From assembly GCA_944388645.1 (NCBI GenBank), contig CALXJO010000074.1, forward strand, positions 1 to 5,286: 5,286 nucleotides of DNA. Reading direction: 5' to 3'. Below, piece by piece: positions 1-5,286 of this stretch. Source of the DNA: an uncultured Clostridia bacterium (GTDB lineage Bacteria; Bacillota; Clostridia; TANB77; CAG-508). The notes beneath the pieces were generated by a model. The model saw only the letters and a program-made list of their open reading frames with translations. It had not been told where the DNA came from and did not search any database. A program made the translations under genes and the position numbers. Within the stretch, counting starts at the first letter, position 1; each line of letters opens with the position of its first letter.

Positions 1-27
1 AAAATTTTGTGATATAAATATATAGGC

Positions 28-65
28 AAAAGAGCTGTATTTAATTATTAAACACAGTCTTTTTT
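28..65 (+). terminator. Terminator-like hairpin in the leader, followed by a T run
   Basis: Positions 28-33 (AAAAGA) pair with 58-63 (TCTTTT), G34 bulges, 35-38 (CTGT) pair with 54-57 (ACAG), A39 faces C53, and 40-43 pair with 49-52 around a small AT loop. Six Ts run from 60 to 65. This is the shape of a Rho-independent terminator, with an A tract on the left that could also serve the other strand. It is weak, with only three G-C pairs. It may end an upstream gene: stop codons occur in all three plus frames just before it (TGA 10-12, TAA 15-17, TAG 23-25). It could instead act as an attenuator in the leader of the fab genes. The fold was worked out by hand, with no energy calculated. Confidence 0.5.
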
Positions 66-103
66 ATGTTTAAATTAATACTAGAGAGGAACTTTAATAT
101 TTT

Positions 104-1864
104 ATGGAAGATAAGAACAATGATTTTATAGAGATAACAGATTTTAAAGATATGCTTAATAAAACAAAAGAATTGTATGGAGATAAAGTAGCATATAAAA
201 TAAGAAAAAAAGATGGAGAAAAGGGAGAATATATAACATATACCCATAGAGAAGTAAGAGACATGGTAGATGCTTTAGGAACAGCTCTTATAGATATGGG
301 ACTAAAAGGAAAAAGAATCGCTGTTATAGGAGAAAATAGATTTGAATGGGAGATTGCTTATTTATCTGTAGTTTGTGGCACAGGAATTGTTGTACCACTA
401 GACAAGTCATTACCAGAAAACGAGCTTAAGTCATTAATAGATAGATCTGGAGTAACAGCTATTTTTTATTCTAAAAAATATGAAGAAGAATTAAAGAAAA
501 TCAAGCTACTAGGAGTAGGAAAATTAAAACATTTAATTTCAATGGATTTAGCAGAACATGAAGACGGAATCTACTCACAAAAAGAATTAATCGAAGTAGG
601 AAAAGAATTAATTAAAGAAGGCAATAGAGAATTTATAGACGCCAAAATTTCAAATAAAGATATGAATATAATGCTATTTACATCAGGAACAACTTCACAA
701 TCTAAAGTTGTAGCATTATCACACAAAAACATATGCTCAAACTTAATGGATATAGCAAAAGTATTAGATGTAAATTCAAATGATGTATTTCTATCAATTT
801 TACCAATACACCACGTATTTGAATGTACTGTTGGTTTCTTATTTTCTCTATATAGAGGAGCACAAACTGTATTTTGTGATGGAATAAGGCATATTGTAGA
901 AAACTTAAGCGAATATCATGTTTCAGTTATGGCATGTGTTCCAGCAATATATGAAAGAATCTTTAAAATAATTAGAAAAGGAATAGAAAAACAAGGAAAG
1001 CTAGATGATGTTTTAGAAAAAGAAGAATTATTTAGAGATAAAACAATGGAAGAAAGAAAAGAGGTATTTAAAGAAATACATGACATGTTAGGAGGAAATA
1101 TACGTCTTTTCATAAGTGGAGCAGCAGCATTAGATAGAACTATAGAACAAAAATATAGATTACTTGGAATAAATTTAGTACAAGGATATGGACTTACAGA
1201 AACATCTCCAATAGTAGGTGTTGGAACTAATGAAAATTATAGATTAGGCTCTATAGGCAAGCCTGTTCCAAGTGTAAGAGTAAAACTTGCAGATAAAGAC
1301 AAAGATGGAATTGGAGAACTTTTAGTAAAAGGACCAAATGTAATGCTTGGTTACTTTGGAAATGATGAAGCAACAAAAGAAGCAATAAGAAACGGATGGT
1401 TCTATACAGGAGACTTAGCAAAAATAGATGATGAAGGATACATATTTATTTGTGGAAGAAAGAAGAGTGTTATAGTATTAAAAAATGGTAAAAACATCTT
1501 CCCAGAAGAAATGGAAAACTTGGTAAATAGAATAGAAGGAGTTAATGAATCATTCATATTTGGAAGACCAGTTTCTGATGATAAAGATGATATAAAAATA
1601 AATGTTAAATTAGTAATAGATAAAGAAATTATTAAAGATGTTTATAAAATTGAAGGAACAGATGAAGAAATAAAAGAAGTTCTTTCTTCAAAAATAAAAG
1701 AAATAAATAAAACAATGCCTCCATATAAAGCAATAAGAGGAATTATTATTTCGGAAGAACCATTAATAAGAACTACAACAAATAAAATAAAAAGGCAGGC
1801 TAATTTAGATGAAATTGAAAAATCTGAGAACGAAAGTTTTAGCAAGAAATGTACTACACTTTAA
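104..1864 (+). CDS. AMP-forming long-chain acyl-CoA (or acyl-ACP) synthetase
   Basis: This 586-residue cytoplasmic enzyme of the ANL superfamily activates a fatty acid with ATP to acyl-AMP and passes it to a thiol, CoA or possibly ACP. Visible motifs, in order, are the ATP-binding P-loop (residues 193-203, TSGTTSQSKVV), LPIHHVFE (233-240), YGLTETSP (362-369), GWFYTGDL (431-438), GRKK then NGKNIFPEE (451-469), and the C-terminal lysine motif TTTNKIKR (557-564) with K561 as likely catalytic lysine. Length and the NGKN signature fit the long-chain (FAA1/FadD15-like) group rather than acetyl-CoA synthetase. The P-loop departs from the usual TSGTTGxPKG. The ATG follows AGAGGA (85-90) at a long 13-nt spacing, and an in-frame TAA at 95-97 rules out an earlier start. 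No signal peptide or membrane segment is seen. The last 18 codons overlap the next gene. Family is secure; acceptor and chain length are inferred. Confidence 0.9.
   Translation: MEDKNNDFIEITDFKDMLNKTKELYGDKVAYKIRKKDGEKGEYITYTHREVRDMVDALGTALIDMGLKGKRIAVIGENRFEWEIAYLSVVCGTGIVVPLDKSLPENELKSLIDRSGVTAIFYSKKYEEELKKIKLLGVGKLKHLISMDLAEHEDGIYSQKELIEVGKELIKEGNREFIDAKISNKDMNIMLFTSGTTSQSKVVALSHKNICSNLMDIAKVLDVNSNDVFLSILPIHHVFECTVGFLFSLYRGAQTVFCDGIRHIVENLSEYHVSVMACVPAIYERIFKIIRKGIEKQGKLDDVLEKEELFRDKTMEERKEVFKEIHDMLGGNIRLFISGAAALDRTIEQKYRLLGINLVQGYGLTETSPIVGVGTNENYRLGSIGKPVPSVRVKLADKDKDGIGELLVKGPNVMLGYFGNDEATKEAIRNGWFYTGDLAKIDDEGYIFICGRKKSVIVLKNGKNIFPEEMENLVNRIEGVNESFIFGRPVSDDKDDIKINVKLVIDKEIIKDVYKIEGTDEEIKEVLSSKIKEINKTMPPYKAIRGIIISEEPLIRTTTNKIKRQANLDEIEKSENESFSKKCTTL
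1794..1808 (+). promoter_or_regulatory. Ribosome binding site for birA, inside the synthetase gene
   Basis: GGCAGG (1794-1799) lies 9 nt before the ATG at 1809 and is a one-mismatch relative of the GGAGG core. It supports starting birA at 1809, deep within the preceding reading frame. The next in-frame ATG is over 300 nt further on, past essential motifs; a TTG at 1815 is the only close alternative. Confidence 0.5.
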
Positions 1865-2387
1865 AACAATAGATTCCACTCAAAGTGAAGTATGGAGACT
1901 CATTAACAAAAATGCACCAAGTGGCACAATAGTAATTGCAGATATACAAACAGCTGGCAAAGGTACACATGGTAGAATTTGGCATACAGATAATGAAAAC
2001 AATATTGCATTTTCCTTTTTTGTACAATTAGATTGTAACATTTCTAAACTTACAGGAATAACAACAAAAATTGCTGAAATTATAGTAGAAACATTTAAAG
2101 AAAAATACAATATTGGGCTAGACATTAAATCTCCAAATGATGTAATGCACAATAATAAAAAACTAGGTGGAATATTAACAGAGACAAAAATGGTTGGAGA
2201 AAATGTAAAATATTTAGTTGTAGGAATTGGAATAAATACATCAAAAGAGCACTTTACAGATGATATAAAAGATATTGCTACATCTATAAAAAAAGAATTT
2301 AACATAGATATAGATACACAAGAAGTTATAGCTGAGATTTGCAATAAAATAGAAGAACAAATAATTAATAATTTAAGGAGAGATTAG
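1809..2387 (+). CDS. birA: Biotin--[acetyl-CoA-carboxylase] ligase, catalytic domain only
   Basis: The protein (192 residues) probably makes biotinyl-AMP and transfers biotin to the lysine of AccB, the acetyl-CoA carboxylase carrier. It shows the family's IDST (residues 21-24), the adenylate-binding loop QTAGKGTHGR (47-56), KSPND (107-111), KKLGGIL (117-123) and GIGINT (139-144). It has no N-terminal helix-turn-helix, so it should not be a biotin-operon repressor like the long E. coli BirA. It ends after the catalytic domain, with no room for the usual SH3-like C-terminal domain. Serine replaces the usual tryptophan of KWPND. The ATG at 1809 is chosen because residues 6-14 (LRTKVLARN) resemble the segment that precedes IDST in relatives, although this creates a 56-nt overlap with the synthetase. 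The stop is 1 nt before fabD. Lipoate or octanoyl ligases share this fold, but the loop and context favour biotin. Confidence 0.87.
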   Translation: MKLKNLRTKVLARNVLHFKTIDSTQSEVWRLINKNAPSGTIVIADIQTAGKGTHGRIWHTDNENNIAFSFFVQLDCNISKLTGITTKIAEIIVETFKEKYNIGLDIKSPNDVMHNNKKLGGILTETKMVGENVKYLVVGIGINTSKEHFTDDIKDIATSIKKEFNIDIDTQEVIAEICNKIEEQIINNLRRD

Positions 2388-2388
2388 A

Positions 2389-3339
2389 ATGAAAATTGGA
2401 TTTTTATTTCCAGGGCAAGGTTCACAAGCAGTAGGAATGGGAAAAGACATTTATGATAAATATGATGAGGCAAAAAAAGTTTATGACAGAGTTAAGGAGT
2501 TAACAAATGTAGATATAGCAAAAATATCTTTTGAAGGACCAGAAGATGTTTTAAATCAAACAAAATATACACAACTTGCAATTTTAACAATGAGCTTAGC
2601 AGTAGTAGAAATACTAAAAAAAGAAAATATAAAAGCAGAAATTTCTGCAGGACTAAGCTTAGGAGAATATTCAGCATTAATATATAGTGGTATTTTAGAT
2701 TTTGATGAAGGTGTAAAACTTGTGCAAAAAAGAGGAGAGTACATGCAAAATTTAGTACCAGAAGGTAACTGGCAAATGGCTGCAGTACTTGGATTAGATG
2801 ATGAAACAGTAGAAAACACTTGTAAAAAGGTAACAGATGGTTTTGTAGTTCCAGCAAACTTTAACTGCAATGGTCAGGTTGTAATATCTGGTGAAGAAGA
2901 AGCAGTAAAAAAAGCAGCAGAACTTATGAGTGAAGCTGGTGCAAGAAAAGTAAGAGTCTTAAAAACATCTGGACCATTCCATACAACAAAACTAATAGAA
3001 GCTTCAAAAGCCCTAAGTAAAGAATTAGAAAATACAAAATTCAATAAAAGCAATTTAAAGGTAGTAAAAAATATAGATGGAACAGAATATACAGAAAATG
3101 ACGATATAAAAGAAATATTAGCAAAACACATAATTAGTCCAGTAAGATTTTCAAAATCTATTAATACAATGTTACAAGAAAATGTAGATATATTTATAGA
3201 AGTAGGACCAGGCAAGACTTTATCTGGATTTGTAAAAAAAGCAGAAACTACAAATCCAATAAATATATTAAATATCAATAATGTTGATACATTAGAAAAT
3301 ACAATAAAATTTATAAAGGAGGAAACTACAAATGAGTAA
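2389..3339 (+). CDS. fabD: Malonyl-CoA:ACP transacylase
   Basis: FabD transfers malonyl from CoA to the phosphopantetheine of ACP, supplying the extender for chain elongation in the cytosol. The 316-residue length is normal. Key features are GQGSQ (9-13), the nucleophile motif GLSLGEY (88-94) with Ser90, Arg115 in QKRG (the likely malonate carboxylate binder), catalytic His198 in SGPFH, SPVRF (250-254), and the C-terminal VGPGKTLSG (272-280). The elbow has Leu89 where E. coli FabD has His (GHSLGE); the catalytic Ser and His are both present, so activity is expected. The start is well supported: AAGGAG (2375-2380) sits 8 nt upstream, within the last codons of birA. The gene's own 3' end carries the fabG ribosome binding site and overlaps fabG by 8 nt, suggesting coupled translation. 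Confidence 0.97.
   Translation: MKIGFLFPGQGSQAVGMGKDIYDKYDEAKKVYDRVKELTNVDIAKISFEGPEDVLNQTKYTQLAILTMSLAVVEILKKENIKAEISAGLSLGEYSALIYSGILDFDEGVKLVQKRGEYMQNLVPEGNWQMAAVLGLDDETVENTCKKVTDGFVVPANFNCNGQVVISGEEEAVKKAAELMSEAGARKVRVLKTSGPFHTTKLIEASKALSKELENTKFNKSNLKVVKNIDGTEYTENDDIKEILAKHIISPVRFSKSINTMLQENVDIFIEVGPGKTLSGFVKKAETTNPINILNINNVDTLENTIKFIKEETTNE
3315..3331 (+). promoter_or_regulatory. Strong ribosome binding site for fabG, inside fabD
   Basis: AAAGGAGG (3315-3322) is a near-perfect Shine-Dalgarno sequence 9 nt before the fabG ATG at 3332. It lies in the last codons of fabD and fixes the fabG start, which overlaps the fabD stop (TAA at 3337-3339). Confidence 0.9.
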
Positions 3340-4066
3340 AGTAGCTTTAATTACAGGAGCAACAAGAGGAATTGGAAAAGAAATTGCTCTAACACTTGCA
3401 AAAGAAGGGTATGACATTTCATTAAATTATAGAAAGGAAAATGAAGACCTAGATAGTACAAAAAAGCAAATTGAGGAATTAGGTAGAAAATGCTTAGCAG
3501 TTAAAGCTGATGTATCTAGTTTTGATGAATGTGAAAACTTAGTAAAGCAAACTATCGAAAATTTTGGACAAATTGATGTTTTAGTTAACAATGCAGGAAT
3601 CACAAAAGATAATTTACTAATGCGTATGAAGGAAGAAGATTTTAAAGATGTTATAAATGTTAATTTAGTTGGAACATTTAATATGACAAAAAATACAATC
3701 TCTTATATGATGAAAGCAAGACAAGGAAGAATAATTAATATTTCTTCAGTAGTTGGTATTGCAGGAAATGCAGGACAAACAAATTATTCAGCATCTAAAG
3801 CTGGAATAATAGGATTTACAAAAAGCTTAGCAAAAGAAGTTGCAAGCAGAAATATATTAGTAAATGCAGTAGCACCAGGATTTATACAAACAAGTATGAC
3901 AGATGTGTTAAAAGATGACATCAAAGAAAACATTGCAAAGAGCATCCCTCTAAAAAGAATGGGAACAGCTAAAGATGTTGCAAATGTTGTAAAATTCTTA
4001 GCTTCAGATGATAGTTCATATATTACAGGCCAAGTTATTAATGTTGATGGCGGAATGTTAATGTAA
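3332..4066 (+). CDS. fabG: 3-oxoacyl-ACP reductase
   Basis: FabG is the NADPH-dependent reductase that turns 3-ketoacyl-ACP into (R)-3-hydroxyacyl-ACP, the first reduction of each elongation round. At 244 residues it is a classical short-chain dehydrogenase/reductase. It has the Rossmann nucleotide motif TGATRGIG (8-15), NNAG (86-89), structural or catalytic Asn111, and the catalytic Ser139, Tyr152 and Lys156 in YSASK. The order and spacing match E. coli FabG with an offset of one residue. The C-terminal ITGQVINVDGGMLM is typical of FabG proteins. Because the SDR family is large, motifs alone would not prove the substrate, but the position between fabD and fabF makes FabG nearly certain. It overlaps fabD by 8 nt and is followed after 15 nt by fabF. 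Confidence 0.96.
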   Translation: MSKVALITGATRGIGKEIALTLAKEGYDISLNYRKENEDLDSTKKQIEELGRKCLAVKADVSSFDECENLVKQTIENFGQIDVLVNNAGITKDNLLMRMKEEDFKDVINVNLVGTFNMTKNTISYMMKARQGRIINISSVVGIAGNAGQTNYSASKAGIIGFTKSLAKEVASRNILVNAVAPGFIQTSMTDVLKDDIKENIAKSIPLKRMGTAKDVANVVKFLASDDSSYITGQVINVDGGMLM

Positions 4067-4081
4067 AAAGGAGAAGATAAA
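4067..4081 (+). promoter_or_regulatory. Ribosome binding site for fabF
   Basis: AAAGGAG (4067-4073) directly follows the fabG stop codon and sits 8 nt before the ATG at 4082. It fills most of the 15-nt gap, leaving no space for a promoter or an acpP gene here. Confidence 0.85.
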
Positions 4082-5286
4082 ATGGAAAGAAGAGTTGTTA
4101 TTACAGGTTTAGGAGCAATTACTCCAATAGGAAATGATGTAGAGAAAATGTGGAAATCAATAGAAGATACAAAATGCGGAATTGATGTAATTACTTTATT
4201 CGATGCTACAGGCTTTAAAACAAAAATGGCAGCAGAGGTTAAAAATTACAATCCATTAGACCATTTTGAAGTAAAACAAGCAAAACGTTTAGATAGATCT
4301 TCACAATTTGCTATAGTTGCTGCAAGAGAAGCTTTTAAAGATAGTGGAATTACCACAGAAAACACAGATTTTGATAGAGTTGGAATATACATAAGTACTG
4401 GAATTGGTGGACTAAATACAATTCAAGAGCAATGTGAAACAAATTATGCAAAAGGTCATGGAAGAGTATCACCAATGTTTATACCAATGGCTATAACAAA
4501 TATGCCATCAGGAAATGTAGCAATAGACTTAGGAATTAAAGGAGAATCTATGTCAATAGTTACAGCATGTGCATCATCTACACATGCAATTGGTGAAGCA
4601 TATAAAACAATAAAATATGGAACAGAAGATGCAATATTAGCAGGTGGAACAGAGGCTTCAATTTGTAGTATAGGAATTGCTGGATTTGAAAATATGAAAG
4701 CACTTTCTAATTCAGAAGATAAAAATAGAGCAAGCATCCCATTTGACAAAGAAAGAAGCGGATTTGTTATGGGAGAAGGTGCAGGTGTTTTAGTATTAGA
4801 AGAATTAGAACATGCTAAAAAAAGAGGAGCAAAAATATATGCAGAAGTTGTAGGATTTGGCGCAACAACAGATGCTTACCACATAACATCTCCATCACCA
4901 GAAGGAGAAGGTGGAGCAAAAGCAATGATTAGAGCATTGAAAGATGCAGGATTAAATCCAGAAGATATAGACTACATTAATGCACATGGAACATCTACAC
5001 ATTTAAATGACTTAACAGAAACAAAAGCTGTAAAAAATGCATTTGGAGACTATGCAAGTAAAGTAATGGTAAGCTCTACTAAAGGAAATACAGGACATTT
5101 ATTAGGAGCAGCTGGAGCTGTTGAGGCAATAATTTCTGTAAAAGCAATAGAAAAACAAATAGTACCACCAACAATAAATTACCAAGTACCTGATGAAGAA
5201 TGCGATTTGGATATAGTTCCAAATGAACCTAGAAAAACAAAAGTAAATACTGTTATGTCTAACTCATTAGGATTTGGAGGACATAA
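4082..5286 (+). CDS. fabF: 3-oxoacyl-ACP synthase II, 3' end cut by the window
   Basis: FabF is the elongating condensing enzyme: it takes an acyl chain from ACP onto its cysteine and joins it to malonyl-ACP with loss of CO2. The frame is open from the ATG at 4082 to the window end, giving 401 complete codons and no stop. The usual length is about 410-413, so about ten residues are missing. The thiolase-fold catalytic set is intact: Cys163 in TACASS, His302 in AHGTST, Lys334 and His339 in STKGNTGHLLGAAG. The GFGG gate loop with Phe398 (397-400) ends the visible part. The Cys-His-His triad separates it from FabH, which uses Cys-His-Asn. The HGTST motif is followed by HLND rather than the E. 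coli PAGD. A FabB assignment is less likely, since clostridial operons carry FabF in this position after fabG. Confidence 0.96.
   Translation, partial: MERRVVITGLGAITPIGNDVEKMWKSIEDTKCGIDVITLFDATGFKTKMAAEVKNYNPLDHFEVKQAKRLDRSSQFAIVAAREAFKDSGITTENTDFDRVGIYISTGIGGLNTIQEQCETNYAKGHGRVSPMFIPMAITNMPSGNVAIDLGIKGESMSIVTACASSTHAIGEAYKTIKYGTEDAILAGGTEASICSIGIAGFENMKALSNSEDKNRASIPFDKERSGFVMGEGAGVLVLEELEHAKKRGAKIYAEVVGFGATTDAYHITSPSPEGEGGAKAMIRALKDAGLNPEDIDYINAHGTSTHLNDLTETKAVKNAFGDYASKVMVSSTKGNTGHLLGAAGAVEAIISVKAIEKQIVPPTINYQVPDEECDLDIVPNEPRKTKVNTVMSNSLGFGGH

Noticed and set aside
2..25. Possible last seven codons plus TAG of an upstream gene (frame 2)
   Set aside because: Too short to judge; all three plus frames reach a stop by position 25, so no frame can be preferred.
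40..52. Inverted repeat TTTAATTATTAAA considered as a FabT/FapR-type operator
   Set aside because: It does not match the operator patterns I know for these regulators, and it is better explained as the top of the terminator-like hairpin.
41..247. 68-codon minus-strand frame across the leader and the synthetase start
   Set aside because: The translation is almost all Phe/Ile/Tyr/Lys from AT-rich DNA and crosses the hairpin; no convincing gene features.
1880..2344. 154-codon open frame on the minus strand opposite birA
   Set aside because: It lies wholly opposite a recognisable birA; its product is a Ser/Ile/Phe-rich mirror of AT-rich codons with no motif.
2492..3278. Several minus-strand open frames of 104-134 codons opposite fabD
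   Set aside because: They overlap one another and the strongly conserved fabD; the Leu/Phe/Ser-rich translations look like shadows of Lys/Glu-rich coding sequence.
4456..4749. 97-codon minus-strand open frame opposite fabF
   Set aside because: It covers the FabF active-site region, where the plus frame is clearly coding; no family resemblance is seen.

Overview
The window is a five-gene, all plus-strand stretch of a bacterial type II fatty acid synthesis (FASII) operon. The DNA is strongly AT-rich (roughly 30% GC by eye). Arginine is almost always AGA, isoleucine is often ATA, and the Shine-Dalgarno (SD) sites are strong AGGAGG types. Together with gene order, this points to a low-GC Bacillota, most likely of class Clostridia. 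The species cannot be named from the sequence.

Layout: positions 1-103 are a short leader holding a terminator-like hairpin (28-65). Then come an AMP-forming acyl synthetase (104-1864), a short biotin-protein ligase (1809-2387), fabD (2389-3339), fabG (3332-4066) and fabF (4082 to the window edge, about ten residues short of its expected end). Packing is tight. The first two genes overlap by 56 nt, birA and fabD are 1 nt apart, fabD and fabG overlap by 8 nt, and fabG and fabF are 15 nt apart. No internal promoter or terminator is evident, so the genes are probably one transcription unit.

How the genes fit together: FabD moves malonyl groups from CoA to acyl carrier protein (ACP). FabF condenses malonyl-ACP with the growing acyl-ACP. 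FabG reduces the 3-ketoacyl product. BirA would attach biotin to AccB, the biotin carrier of acetyl-CoA carboxylase, which makes malonyl-CoA. The acyl synthetase activates free fatty acids on CoA or possibly on ACP, feeding scavenged or recycled acyl chains into the same pool. Genes for ACP, enoyl reductase (fabK/fabI), fabH, fabZ and acc are not in the window; some probably lie downstream.

I see no undescribed system. This is core lipid metabolism. Points worth a second look are the leader hairpin, the stripped-down BirA with a changed KWPND motif, the 56-nt gene overlap, the synthetase inside a biosynthetic operon, and the absence of acpP between fabG and fabF.
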